64,000 bases of DNA from Zeimonas sp964538505 (GCA_964538505.1 CAZIDY010000004.1:1-64000), one strand, 5' to 3'; positions 25,401 through 35,000 are shown, counted from the stretch's first letter. Numbers and translations are program-made. Notes: generated by a model from the letters alone, not told the origin.

Positions 25401-27592
25401 CTCAAGAGCCAAATGATCAACGTCGTCCACGCTGGACCGCGAGGTATGTTCAAGGACGAAGGGATCAGGGCTGGATCGAGGCCGGAGGCAGCGAACGCCT
25501 TTGATGCAGGGATCACCTCTACGGCCATAACTGTTCGGAGCAGCTCACGCAGCAAAACGGCGCCATTGGCGAAGAGCTCAGGCGATGCACGCTGGAGAAG
25601 CGCCTCCGCAGCTTCGGATCGTGCCAGTGCGAGAAGCGCGGCGCGGCGCCAGGATCGATGGACCCCAGTTTGGCTCAGCCGTTCAATGAGCACATGCCAG
25701 GACGCACCATCCCTCGCGCGTTCGATTGCCATGCGCGCTGCCAGCTCGACGCCACGTGCCAGCGTCGCAGTTGCTGGCCGATCCAGGCTCAGCCTGTCGA
25801 CGAGACCAAGATCGGCGTGGACCGCATTTGCGATCGCCCACTCACGCAGTACATCGTGTCGAAACGCGACGCGGTCGATGCCGAGATTTCGCAGCGTGCC
25901 GCTGGCAACCAGCGCGTCGATTGGCGTCGCAGCTAGGGCTCTAACGTCGAGAGAGTCAGCGCCAGACAAGGTCTGCACTGCTGTGTCTTTCAGTAGTCGA
26001 GACCGATCACGCCAACCGGCATCTCGGGCACCGTCCGCCGTGGCCCACCATTGCTCGGCCATATCGACTTCGGTACGTGGCACAGGCTCAGAAGCTGGCT
26101 GGCCTGCCAGCCGTGCGAGTCGAAACAGGTTTCTGGTGACTTGGCGTGCGGGATGACCGTCCGCGAGAAGGGGCGCAAGCGAAGGATCAGTTGTTGTCAG
26201 CTGTTCGATCTCCGCTTTGCTTAGCTCACCTATCGTGACTGGGTCGGCTTGGCCCAGACGCGCCAGTGCATCGCTCGGCAGCCAGCTGGGCTCATCAATC
26301 CCGAATTCGGGCCGCGCCGTGGCGACAACGGCCACTCCTGGGATCACGGAGGCTTCCCCGACGATATCGACAACTGTGAGCCCCTCTTCGGCGCTAAAAG
26401 AATCGAGGTTATCGATAAAGATGGTGACGCCGCCGTCGTTGGCCAGTTCCACGAGCAATTCGCGAAGCGTCCCGTCGAAACCTACCTGCAAACGCATCGC
26501 GAGCCACCCACGGGGAACACATCGTCCTGGGCTGAGAACGATGACCTGACCCTCAGCTTGCATCGCCTCGGCCATCTGCCGCAGAACACCTGACTTGCCG
26601 ACACCTGCATCGCCGCGGACCTCAACATAGCGCCCGCTATCCAATGCTTCGCGCGTAGCTGTGACGCGCTCGTGCCGCGTGAGTACGACCCTGCCGACGC
26701 GGTTGCGAATGTCGGCCAGCGCCAGGCGAGAGGCCTCGGCCAGCGCGGCTCGGGCACCTGCATGCCGGCGTTCGCCTACGAACCGGTACCCTTGCGGTGC
26801 GAGAGCTTGCAGCGTCGTCTCGCGGTTTCTATCGCCACCGCTTTTCGCCGTATCGATAGCCAACTCGATCAGGCTTACCCAAAGAGCTCCAGCGCGCGAT
26901 CCATCATCGAAATGGAGCACGCGCACGGCACGTTCTAGCGCTAGGTCGTGCGACGCAGAACCTGGGGCGGTGAAGTCGAAGGTCAGAATCTGCAGCCGGC
27001 GCAACAATTGCCAGACGGTTTCGTTGTCGTCCGTCGATTCCTCATCTCGCAGGTGACTTCTGAGCGTCCTGACGAAGGTGCGCATATCGTCATTCGCTGC
27101 ACCCGATAGGTCCATATGAGCCGCGAACGTAGCGGCATCCCCGGTTTGCCGCGCGATCGTAAGAACATCCTGATAGGCGCCATCGATTTTTCGTGATCCC
27201 TTCGTTGTCGCAATCGCTAGCTCGTAACGTTGCGTCAGGAACTCGGGTCGTTGTGAGGCCTTGACGATCTGGCCCACGACTTTGCGGAAGACCGAATCGG
27301 CGGCGGCGAAAGTGATGGATCGCTTGACCTGAATCTCTAGAATGGCCGCCTTGCCGGTTACGTTGTCGTGTGCATGAACGATCACATCATCGAGCGGACG
27401 GCCGGCATTCGCCTGCTGCAGGGCGATCCGATCAATCGTGGTGCCGGGAAGACCGCGAGGGGGTGCCCCGCTGACCATGGCAAGAAGGTACGACGCGCCT
27501 ACCTGACCCTCGAAATGAGCGCCCGTTGGCCCACTGGCCAACGTACTCGTCCCGACATCGCCTTCGCCAGCAGCCCCGTCTGGTCGACTCAT
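22415..27592 (-). CDS. Large nuclease-STAND NTPase protein (Avs-like)
   Basis: A protein of about 1725 residues. The N-terminus has GAHFEGQVGASYLLAMVSG, then DDVIVHAHD (about 67) and ILEIQVKRS (about 83), fitting a PD-(D/E)XK nuclease of the DUF4297-like type often attached to defence NTPases. The P-loop is RGDAGVGKSGVLRQM (about 326), Walker B is VTIFIDNLDS (about 388), and a sensor-like VVATARPEF follows. Roughly 1200 residues of helical repeats make the likely ligand-sensing part. Start taken at ATG 27592; an extension to 27676 is possible. A 317-bp gene-free gap upstream probably holds the promoter for this gene and the next two. Confidence 0.75.
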   Translation of the reverse strand: MSRPDGAAGEGDVGTSTLASGPTGAHFEGQVGASYLLAMVSGAPPRGLPGTTIDRIALQQANAGRPLDDVIVHAHDNVTGKAAILEIQVKRSITFAAADSVFRKVVGQIVKASQRPEFLTQRYELAIATTKGSRKIDGAYQDVLTIARQTGDAATFAAHMDLSGAANDDMRTFVRTLRSHLRDEESTDDNETVWQLLRRLQILTFDFTAPGSASHDLALERAVRVLHFDDGSRAGALWVSLIELAIDTAKSGGDRNRETTLQALAPQGYRFVGERRHAGARAALAEASRLALADIRNRVGRVVLTRHERVTATREALDSGRYVEVRGDAGVGKSGVLRQMAEAMQAEGQVIVLSPGRCVPRGWLAMRLQVGFDGTLRELLVELANDGGVTIFIDNLDSFSAEEGLTVVDIVGEASVIPGVAVVATARPEFGIDEPSWLPSDALARLGQADPVTIGELSKAEIEQLTTTDPSLAPLLADGHPARQVTRNLFRLARLAGQPASEPVPRTEVDMAEQWWATADGARDAGWRDRSRLLKDTAVQTLSGADSLDVRALAATPIDALVASGTLRNLGIDRVAFRHDVLREWAIANAVHADLGLVDRLSLDRPATATLARGVELAARMAIERARDGASWHVLIERLSQTGVHRSWRRAALLALARSEAAEALLQRASPELFANGAVLLRELLRTVMAVEVIPASKAFAASGLDPALIPSSLNIPRGPAWTTLIIWLLSIGDNVPNEAVPEIVQLYAAFSVGTLGATDITRFTTRQIYRWLRQVEPGDATPGSSVRPGFWTHFNRDGVQSVKSDLRDAFVMFARTTPDLAAEYLKAVGQSEHNEDVVRSILKMRGTLAQAAPAELADLTARALIAEPRRRERYFDRGREEAFTYLDHEFLHASPAQGPFFELLTSSPKDGLALVHRLVAHAVAHRSRGADPGANRLALSLPEGECTFPWTQTYFWARNSDYYAVTSALMALEAWSHRRIETGAAFETVLTDVLGPPGSCAAYLLVAVDLVISHWPKSLDVAAAFLGCPELLCIDRTRQVHDRVEMPDFFGLSALRSEPWGGVSAGELKRRSSRRTTLDELIGNFTLLASPEQYTRLRTLLAEAAARLGKPGAGAHLGNPEFMVQYALNLADVSNWQDIEVTLKDGSTGTARRYLSPAAEQSHLQALRDAATHTSTDFEMQSALSVAVDAPTRLLPEGRSAAVAWARRSSSAPVEVQSEDAGEQRMRKEAVLTAAMIVMRDGDDALRAEHGEWARFQLNETLKAVDDDPAHQIREGLRFNPTAIAYAGLIHALRHRYTPDDMRALLEVAAAGNHAAARGFGAAVVALEIIDSRLPRAILRCAFGACVVENRIWDAPSQEAVDASKARGLERARAAITAEMAWLYGTATEPQWPRFPAEPAQPKRRLTYSGHHVAAPKLPEAMASTEHANHQAAALWLRQVRGLSDDSLRVWLSKVVNTYMPWTTAANGAELDDGEETDHPPFEWNDTFFAVVARCIVGLSTHEVTELAVRHIVKLPDQNFYDVLADFLRSLDAVYFAGGNISTEVAVDVRRAFAERMLTTHGWVHLSRSKDFSIEMHLGPAIAVLFFNDHTFGQGSKCYLFEKGVEGIAPFLPVLGKLVQEGPSPFVALVLLNLLEVAPRAEQLEVLVTAGSAWIEVYPDFRKLWLDHGVGRRWCLLIEAIRVCSPASVSHNAPLRSTIDGLVAALIALGVPEATRLEEELGKL

Positions 27593-27909
27593 GGCCTTAG
27601 TCTGCCCCTTGTTTTCGAATTTGACGCTCGTTCGCGGCCTCACTGCACCGTGGAGAGCTGCTTGTGTTTGCAGCACCGACGTTCGAGTGAAGTTCTCGGA
27701 GGAGGACTGTTATCGCTGCATAGCGACCGTACAAAGCCCGAGCCCGAAGGTCAGCAACAGGTCGGAAGGCGACGCCTATTGCCGCCCGACTTGGCCGCAG
27801 ACGACCGGCTGCTGCTTTCCGCGGTGCGCCTGACACGATTACTCGGCTGCAATTGCACAGTGCGCGGTGCTGCTCATCGATACCATCCCGTCAATACATC
27901 CTAATGGGA
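27593..27909. other. Gene-free interval between the RM unit and the STAND genes
   Basis: About 317 bases with no convincing reading frame on either strand. Being upstream of the large STAND gene it probably carries its promoter, but no clear -35/-10 pair or operator was found. Confidence 0.5.
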
Positions 27910-29139
27910 TTAGCCGGATGAGCCGAGACCACGCACTTCCTGGAGAAAGGCCTCGAGCGTCATCAACTCTGCCTTCACGGCTGAGGGGTATGCGTCATGC
28001 AGCCCCTTGGGCACCACAAGCTTCACGCCTGCATCGGTCATCTCACGAAACTGGTTCACGGAAACCCCCTCCTGCAGCGTCAGGAGATGCTTCGTTGCGA
28101 TTCGATCGGCCTCATTGAGAATCTGCCGCCACCGATCCTTACACGTCGTCTTGGCGGCGAGCATCCGAAGCGACGACGTCGGGAACGCCGCGTTCCTGTA
28201 TGCCTCTGCCGACGGAAAGAGAAAATCGGGCCGCCTCCCGGGGTCGGACTCGGTCCCGTGAGAGAAGGCTTGGTCCTGCTCGAAGCCCTCCTCCACCAGG
28301 ATCTCGCGAGTGTGCAATTCGAGTGACCGACCTGCGCGCGCTTTGCGCCGCTGAAGGATGGTCTGCGCGCGGGCTACGAACTCGTCGATGCTCGCGAAAC
28401 CGCTGCTGATACGAGGCAGTTCCACGGCCTCCTCGATGCTGCGAAACAGCTCGTACTCACAGTCGCGTCGCCGGAGAATCCGGGCGTCGATAGCGAGATT
28501 TCTGGCCGGCCGGAGTTCGATCGTCTTTCGGATGAGCTCTGCACCCGACGGAAAAGTCGTCAACCATCCGGCGGGCATCTCGTTCGGCGAAAGACTGCAA
28601 TTCGCACGGGCAGGCACTCCCGCTACTGGTAAGGCCAGTCGCAGTTGCGGTGAGGCTGACCAGAGGACCCACCGACCGGGTTCGACAGGGCCGACGACAT
28701 CCTCGATCAGTTCTTCCTCATCGGGATTGCGCGCGACCCATACTTTCACTGAAGTTCCGGGCCGTCCGGTTGGAAAGGCAAAGACGGTGACCGATCCGGT
28801 GCTCTCCGGATTGAGCAGTGCCGACGAACGGCCACCGAAGTTCGTCAGCCGCGTCTCATTACGAGTGCCGCCAAACAGCTTGTTGTTGTACCAGATGGCC
28901 CTGACCTCGGCCTGCTCGTTGTGCGAGTCAACGCTCAGCGGGAACCGTAGGTCCGGGTTCTTCACATCTGGCCGGTTCAACGCGGGGAGAACGTTCAACA
29001 GAAAGTCTTTCGGCACGTAGGGGCCAGCCTGATGCGACTCCGTGGCCAGCGTATCGTTTGCCGCAAGGCGCTTGACGTACCAGACCACATCCTCACGGCT
29101 CTGGGCACTCAGCCAGGCGCTGAGATCAGCGAGCGCCAT
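27910..29139 (-). CDS. EcoRII-like type II restriction endonuclease
   Basis: A 409-residue protein similar in length to EcoRII (about 404). The C-terminal half shows the EcoRII-C catalytic domain: SRDLELH-type helix (GRSLELHTREILVEEGFEQD), GRRPDFLFPS (about 310), and LRMLAAKTTCKDRWRQILNE (about 330-350). These give the DFLFP...K-T-CKDRWRQ active site shared with PspGI/Ecl18kI relatives. The N-terminal half would be the EcoRII-N effector domain. The adjacent Dcm-like methylase implies a CCWGG-type site. Start chosen at ATG 29139 inside the vsr 3' end; an alternative lies at 29163. Confidence 0.85.
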   Translation of the reverse strand: MALADLSAWLSAQSREDVVWYVKRLAANDTLATESHQAGPYVPKDFLLNVLPALNRPDVKNPDLRFPLSVDSHNEQAEVRAIWYNNKLFGGTRNETRLTNFGGRSSALLNPESTGSVTVFAFPTGRPGTSVKVWVARNPDEEELIEDVVGPVEPGRWVLWSASPQLRLALPVAGVPARANCSLSPNEMPAGWLTTFPSGAELIRKTIELRPARNLAIDARILRRRDCEYELFRSIEEAVELPRISSGFASIDEFVARAQTILQRRKARAGRSLELHTREILVEEGFEQDQAFSHGTESDPGRRPDFLFPSAEAYRNAAFPTSSLRMLAAKTTCKDRWRQILNEADRIATKHLLTLQEGVSVNQFREMTDAGVKLVVPKGLHDAYPSAVKAELMTLEAFLQEVRGLGSSG

Positions 29140-29596
29140 CGCGCACTCTCCCGCGGATTTCACCGCGCAAGCGGCGCGAAAGGATCCACCCGGCAGCGCC
29201 GTGAATCGTTTTCTCCGCGCCGATGCTGTCCGGACCGCGGAAGGCGCACTCCCAGATAGTCAGGTGCCGCCATCCCTCCTGCCTGAGCAGCTGCGCCACC
29301 TCCGCGTCGCGTTCGACGTTGCGTCGGATCTTGGTCTGCCAGAACTCCCGACGGGTACCAGGCAGGCGGAAAAGCCCGCAGTCGTGGCCGTGCCAGAAAC
29401 AGCCGTGCACGAAGAGCGCTGCGTTGTATCGCGGCAGGACGAGGTCCGGTCGACCGGGAACGTTCGTGGGATGCAGGCGGAACCGGAAGCCGAGACGATG
29501 CAGACCGCTGCGGATTAACCGCTCGGGTCCAGTGTCGCGGCCGCGGATACCGCTCATCATGCGGCTTCGCGTAGCACTGTCCACGACGTCGACCAC
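29126..29596 (-). CDS. vsr: Very short patch repair endonuclease
   Basis: A 156-residue Vsr. Signature blocks are SATRSRMMSGIRGRDTGPER, LHPTNVPGRPDLVLPRYNAA, LFVHGCFWHGHDCGLF and RRNVERDAEV with WECAFRG. Vsr nicks 5' of T in T:G mismatches made when 5-methylcytosine deaminates in Dcm sites, so it protects genomes that carry a CCWGG methylase. The GTG start overlaps the dcm stop codon (TAGTG) and its 3' end overlaps the endonuclease gene, so all three are translationally coupled. All zinc-binding and catalytic blocks appear intact. Confidence 0.9.
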   Translation of the reverse strand: MVDVVDSATRSRMMSGIRGRDTGPERLIRSGLHRLGFRFRLHPTNVPGRPDLVLPRYNAALFVHGCFWHGHDCGLFRLPGTRREFWQTKIRRNVERDAEVAQLLRQEGWRHLTIWECAFRGPDSIGAEKTIHGAAGWILSRRLRGEIRGRVRDGAR

Positions 29597-30873
29597 TACG
29601 CAACCTGGACGAGCAGTTCCTGCTGCACCTGCATCTGTTCGGCGAGGAAAGGTTTTATCGCCCGCGCCACTTCCCGAATCACCGGCACGACGACCGAATT
29701 TCCAAACTGCTGATAAGCGCGCGTGTCGGAAACGGTGGCGGGAATTCGAAACGTGTCCGGAAAACCCATCAGTCGTGCGCATTCGCGTGGAGTAAGCCGG
29801 CGCGGAGGTCGACGGCTACCCTGATTCACGAGGATCTCCGAACCGTCCTTGTAGTAGCGCGCCGACAGGGTGCGGGCGACGTCGTCCGGGCCGACCAGCC
29901 CGAAGCCGAAACCATTGCCCTTGTCCTGGTGCTTCTTCTTGTACGCCTGCAGATACCGCCAGAGATGTGGTGTCAACGTGTAGCGGTCGAGCGGCCGCTT
30001 CTTCCTGTGGTCGAAGTAGCGACCCGCATCCCAGGCCAGCTCCGGCTCAGAGCCATCCATCCTGTGCAGGATGTCCCGCATCGTGTGGCGCACGGTCTCC
30101 TGCAGGCGCAGGATGTTCCAGTCGAATCCGACCGGCTCCCGGAATCCGACGATGATGATTCGCTCGCGATGCTGAGGAACGAAGTGGGCGCCGTTGATGA
30201 CCCGGTGAGTGACGTGATAACCGAGTTCCACCTTTAGCGTCCTGCTGATGACGTCGAACGTCCGCCCGCGATCGTGCGCAAGCAGGTTTTTTACGTTCTC
30301 CAGCACGAACGCTCGCGGTCGCTTGCGCTCGATGATGCGGGCAACGTCGAAGAAGAGCGTGCCCTGCGTCTCGTCGGCAAACCCGTGCTTGCGGCCCAGT
30401 GCGTTCTTCTTTGACACGCCAGCGATCGAGAAAGGCTGGCATGGAAAGCCGGCGAGAAGGACGTCGTGGTCCGGGATGCAGTCCGCGTCAACCTTGGTGA
30501 TATCGCCATGAATCGCATGCGCTGCACCGAAGTTCTCTACGTACGTCCTATTGGCATACGTGTCCCACTCGCTGGTGAACACGCATTGCCCGCCGACTTC
30601 CTCGAAGGGCAATCGAAGCCCGCCAATACCGGCAAAGAGATCGATGAAGGTGAAGTCACCGGTCTGCTGCAGCGGCATCTGGAAGGGAAGTAGCTGCTGC
30701 AACGCATGAACAACGTAGGGCGGGGGCTCCGTTTCACGGGCTTCCCAGCGACGCACGGTTCGCACCGTCACGCCCAGCTGACGGGCAATCGATCCTTGCG
30801 TGTGGTGGATGCGGGCCGCGGAGAGGTAGTCCATTGCCGGAGTGGGCACCACCGTTGTGAGAGCTGTATGCAT
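29596..30873 (-). CDS. dcm: C5-cytosine DNA methyltransferase (Dcm/M.EcoRII-like) with N-terminal HTH
   Basis: A protein of about 425 residues. Residues 15-60 form a helix-turn-helix (HTQGSIARQLGVTVRTVRRW), as in M.EcoRII, where it represses its own gene. The catalytic domain follows: FIDLFAGIGGLRLPFEEVGG (motif I), LLAGFPCQPFSIAGVSKKNA (motif IV, catalytic Cys), FVLENVKNLLAHD (motif VI), GAHFVPQHRERI (motif VIII), QQFGNSVVVPVI (motif X). It methylates the inner C of CCWGG in relatives. A GTG start at 30879 is possible; ATG 30873 was preferred. Directly upstream is an IS66-like remnant. Confidence 0.9.
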   Translation of the reverse strand: MHTALTTVVPTPAMDYLSAARIHHTQGSIARQLGVTVRTVRRWEARETEPPPYVVHALQQLLPFQMPLQQTGDFTFIDLFAGIGGLRLPFEEVGGQCVFTSEWDTYANRTYVENFGAAHAIHGDITKVDADCIPDHDVLLAGFPCQPFSIAGVSKKNALGRKHGFADETQGTLFFDVARIIERKRPRAFVLENVKNLLAHDRGRTFDVISRTLKVELGYHVTHRVINGAHFVPQHRERIIIVGFREPVGFDWNILRLQETVRHTMRDILHRMDGSEPELAWDAGRYFDHRKKRPLDRYTLTPHLWRYLQAYKKKHQDKGNGFGFGLVGPDDVARTLSARYYKDGSEILVNQGSRRPPRRLTPRECARLMGFPDTFRIPATVSDTRAYQQFGNSVVVPVIREVARAIKPFLAEQMQVQQELLVQVA

Positions 30874-30984
30874 GTCCACCCACGGGAAGAATTGCGGACA
30901 TTATGCCTGCATTGCTTCCAATGGCAAAGCGATCTTGCTGGCGACATCGCGTCCGGCACTCTCGATCCTCGGCCTCGCGTTGTG

Positions 30985-31170
30985 CGGGCGCGCCGGCCCA
31001 GCGGCGCAGCTGACTCGCGCTCAGTCCGTTGGCCAGCGCGACCACGGCAACTGAAGCAACGTCAAGGTGTCGACAGCCTTGAATGACTCGTGCCGTGAGT
31101 GCTTCCCTATGCTGAGTGCCGCCGCGCGCGACCCGCTCGATGATCTCGTCAGTATTTACGTGTCCACCAA
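30985..31170 (-). pseudogene. Remnant of an IS66-type accessory transposase gene
   Basis: The minus-strand frame VNTDEIIERVARGGTQHREA, LTARVIQGC and VASVAVVALANGLSASQLRR W resembles the helix-turn-helix tnpA product of IS66 elements (VALANGLNANLLRRW). There is no start codon and the frame continues into unrelated sequence before dcm. The stretch 30880-31300 has no intact gene. Confidence 0.4.
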
Positions 31171-31186
31171 AAGTTAAGTGGACACG
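31159..31186. repeat. Nine-bp perfect inverted repeat at the IS66-like remnant
   Basis: CGTGTCCAC (31159-31167) and GTGGACACG (31178-31186) flank CAAAAGTTAA. It sits where the transposase-like frame begins, so it could be an insertion-sequence end or an operator for dcm. No T-run follows on either side. Confidence 0.55.
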
Positions 31187-31300
31187 AGAATCCTATGTCG
31201 TCGAGTCAACTCGAGACGATCCGCGGGTCGCATACATGAAGACTTCAGGCCAACCCACCGTCGGCGCGAATCCACGGCCGCGTTAGCCCACGTAGTGGCC

Positions 31301-32056
31301 TTACGTGCCGATCGGCAGCGACGCAATGTGTGCCTTCAAGCGAGCGCGGAGCGTTCTACGATCTCTTCCGTAATGCATCTCGCGATGGCAACGAGGACAG
31401 AGTGCGGCTGCGTTAGGCAAGGTGTCGTCTCCGTCCTCGGACAAAGGCACAAGATGGTGCACCTCGAGATAAGGATTGCCGCCATCGGTTTCGAACAGTG
31501 CACATCTGCACGTCGGCATTTCGCACTTTCCGTTTGACCGCAGTATCGCCGCAGCAACGACATATGGGCTACGAACAAATTCATCCCGCTGTACGACTTT
31601 CCTGAGCGGCCTCCCGGCCGCTTTCCTTGCGCGCGCAAAGACGGTCTCCCTGTCTGCACGACGCGCTACTTCTCCGATGACAGCCTCATCCGTGGAAGGC
31701 GCGGAACCCAGCTTGATCGCGAACAGCTGGGACGCCACATTTCCAATAACAACACGATCACCTTCTTGCAGCCACGAGCTGATGAACTCATGGCCCATTC
31801 GTGGTTCGGCGGTACGGTTCGCCAAGGCGGAACGCTCTGCGTAGTAATAGGACGCCTTCACGGTCTTCACACGAGCATCGCAGAGCACGATGATGTCGAA
31901 CGTCGGTCCCGGTCTGGTGGCTGCAGGCTGAATGTTTGCGGATTCGATCGCGGCGCGTTGTTCGCGGTTGGGTACATAAGCCGCCTTCTTCTTATCTGTC
32001 TTGGATACCCGCTTCTCGCCATAGTGATCAAAGACGTTCTTCCATACGATCGTCAT
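31301..32056 (-). CDS. HNH endonuclease
   Basis: A 251-residue protein. The C-terminal 60 residues form an HNH motif with two zinc-binding cysteine pairs: CEMPTCRCALFETDGG, LEVHHLVPLSEDGDDT, LPNAAALCPRCHREMH. The N-terminal 150 residues (VWKNVFDHYGEKRV..., DIIVLCDARVKTVKASYYYA) have no recognised family and may bind the target. Its ATG overlaps the stop of the upstream helicase gene (ATGA), so it is translationally coupled to the SprT/HIT-PLD-helicase operon and probably supplies its nuclease. Confidence 0.8.
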   Translation of the reverse strand: MTIVWKNVFDHYGEKRVSKTDKKKAAYVPNREQRAAIESANIQPAATRPGPTFDIIVLCDARVKTVKASYYYAERSALANRTAEPRMGHEFISSWLQEGDRVVIGNVASQLFAIKLGSAPSTDEAVIGEVARRADRETVFARARKAAGRPLRKVVQRDEFVRSPYVVAAAILRSNGKCEMPTCRCALFETDGGNPYLEVHHLVPLSEDGDDTLPNAAALCPRCHREMHYGRDRRTLRARLKAHIASLPIGT

Positions 32057-35000
32057 GAGCCTTCCTTCGATTCGTCCCGGTTGCGCCACGTAGACGGCCG
32101 CATCCGCCATTCGTCGTCGGCCCGTTCGCAGACGACCGTATGGTTGGTGCCAGGTAAGCCCGCGTCGTGACCGAACCAACCTCGCAGAATCGACGGCAGT
32201 GCGTTCTCCTCGCTGCCCTGCGAGCGCACGACATTGACGGCGATCTTCACGAAATTCGCTTCGAAACGCTGTCCGTCGATCGAAACCGACTGCCAGCCTT
32301 CAGGGATGTTCGGAGCTCTGGTCCGATCCGGCAGAAACAGGATCGGCCGACCATTTGCGTGGCTCACCTTCATCGTGAAGGACGCCTCGCCCGAAGCCTC
32401 CCCTGAGCGCGACAGATATTCGGCAAGTCGCCACTCGATGATCTCTCGCACCAGCCCCTGGAACGCGGATCGCTCCGCATCCGGCATCGGCTGCTTGAAA
32501 CGCAGCACTCGCGACACGTACTCGAACGCTGTCGCGCCAGGCACGGCACTCTCGCCCACCCACGCGGCGATGGGATTGCGCTCGATCATCGCCGTCAACG
32601 CACCGGCATCGTCGAGCGGAACGCCGAGATCGGCGACGAGCCTCGGCGAACGTCCCGCCAGTCGCGCGAACTCCGCCGCCAGCGCATCGATGCCGATCCC
32701 CTGCCCGGGTAGCGTGTCGGTGTTGAGCATCGCGAGCAGGACCAGCATCTTGAAGCTGCGAGTCATCTTCGTCGACTCGAGCGCCTCCAGGAAAACACCC
32801 GTGCGCTCGAATGCCGCCATCTCCTGCGCACCGAGATCGCCCATCGCCGTCACGAACCCGAACCACGAACCGTGCGCCCTTCTTGCCGTGCGCGGCAGAT
32901 ACCCGTCGTGGAACGCTTCGGAAGCGGTCGGCCGCTGTCCGTTGCGCTCACGAAAATCGACGTAGTACTCCCGCAGCGCATCGGCGGAGTCGGCCGGAAT
33001 GCGCAGCAGCGCGCGCATGATGCTCAGCGCTTCGAGTTCGTAGGTCACTTCGCATCCGGGCGGCAGCTCCAGCTCGCCCATCTGCGCTTTCTCGAGGGCC
33101 GCATGCAGTGCCCGGTCGCCGCCCGCGCTCAGGTCCAGCAGCGTGCGGGCCTTGAGCAGGAAGCTGCGATGATTGCCGATGTAGTCGATCACCGTCAGCC
33201 GCTTGTCGCCGTGCTTGCGCAGGCCGCGACCGAACTGCTGCAGCCAGACGATCTGCGACTCGGTGGCCGAAGCATCATCACCGGGTCGATCGCCGGTACG
33301 TCCACGCCCTCGTTGAACATGTCCACGGCGAAGACGATCTTCAGCTCTCCCGCGGCCAAGCTCTCCAGCGACACGGGGCGCGAATCGGAACTCGGCCCCG
33401 CATGCACCGCGGCACTGGCGATGCCCTGCTCTCGGAAGTAGCGGCGCATGAAGTCGGCATGGCGTTGCGAGACGCAGAAGGCGAGCGTTCGGTCGCCCGC
33501 GCGCTTGCGCCATTGCTCGAGGATGTTGGCCGCCCGGCGCTGCGTGGCGACAGCTTCGGTCAGTGCTTCTTCGTCGAAGCGCGTGCTGCGCCACGGAATG
33601 TTCGTGTAGTCGACGTCGTCCGGTACGCCGAAGTAGTGGTACGGGCAGAGCAGGCCCTGCTCGATGCCGCGCGGCACGAGGCAGCGATAGACCAGGTTCT
33701 CCTGGCAGAGCGCGAGCAGGTCGCCTCCGTCCGAACGCTCGGGCGTGGCGATCAGACCGAGCAGGAAGCGCGGCTCGAAGTGATCGATCAGGCGCCGGTA
33801 CGTTGCGGCCGATGCGTGGTGGAACTCGTCGACGACGATGTAGTCGAACGCGCGCGGATCGAATCGGCGCAGGTGCTCATTGCGGCTCAACGTCTGTATC
33901 GACGCGAACAGGATGTCGGCGTCCACGTCCCGTGTTCGTTCGCTGCCCGTGTAGAGGCCGATCGATGCTTCAGGCCGGATGCGCCGGAACGTCGCCACCG
34001 CCTGATTCAGGATCTCCTGCCGATGCGCGACGAACAGGATGCGTCGAAACGCCGGATCGGCGCTATCGAATGCGGCGAGCCAGGTCTTGCCGAGGCCGGT
34101 CGCCATCGCGACGAGGCCTGCGCGATAGCCTTCGGCGCGGGTGCGCGCCAGGGCTTCGAGTGCTTCGCGCTGGATGACATTGGGGTCTGGTGGTGGAGGC
34201 GGAAGTTCTATCGCCTCGTCGTCGACGATCGTCGCTTTCCCGTCGGCTGCCGGCACCTTCCGGCGAGCGCGATAGGCCGACAACCATGCGTCGTCCAGTT
34301 CTAGTGTCGAAGCGTGCCGAAACAGTTCCTCGAACGCATCGCTGACGCGCTGCCACGCTTCGGCATCGCGCGAGGACAGCACGCGCAGGTTCCACTCGAT
34401 GCCCTCGCCCAGCGCCGAACCGGAGAGGTTCGAGCTGCCGACGTAGGCCACGCCGCGACCGCCGGCGTGCGAGACGACGTACGCCTTCGGATGGAAGCTG
34501 CGGCCCCGGCTCTCGAATACCTTCAACTGGCATTGGCCGGCGCCATGGAGCGTGCGCAGGTCGATCAGCCTTTGCAGCGCGTCCGGGTCCGATACGTCGA
34601 GGTAGTCGCCGGTGAGCAGGCGCAGCACGCCGCCGCGCGCGAGCAGGTCTTCGAAGTGCGGATACAGCTTCTGCACGCCGCTGGGCATGACGAAGGCCAC
34701 GGCCACGTCGAGCGTCCGGGCACTGGCGAGATCGAGTTCGAGCTGCGCGATGAGCGGATTGCCTTCGCCTGTCGTGAGCAGCGTTTCGGTGAGGCGGGGT
34801 TCTTCGGCGTGCAGCACCGTGGCCGTCGCCGACTGCATGCGCGCCAGGTAGTTCGCTTTCTCGGGTATGACGTAGCGCACACCGCCCCGCGGATCGGCGA
34901 CGTCGCCGTCGCGTCGGGGGATCACGTGCAGATGCAGGTGTGGCACCGTCTGCCCCGCCGCCGCACCGACGTTGATGCCGATGTTGAAGGCGTCGACCGG

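Noticed and set aside
27591..27833. A cysteine-rich 80-codon plus-strand frame
   Set aside because: No ribosome site, no homology that I recognise, and composition typical of chance frames.
33255..33285. Programmed ribosomal frameshifting in the helicase fusion
   Set aside because: No slippery heptamer or downstream structure is evident at the break; a lost base is simpler.
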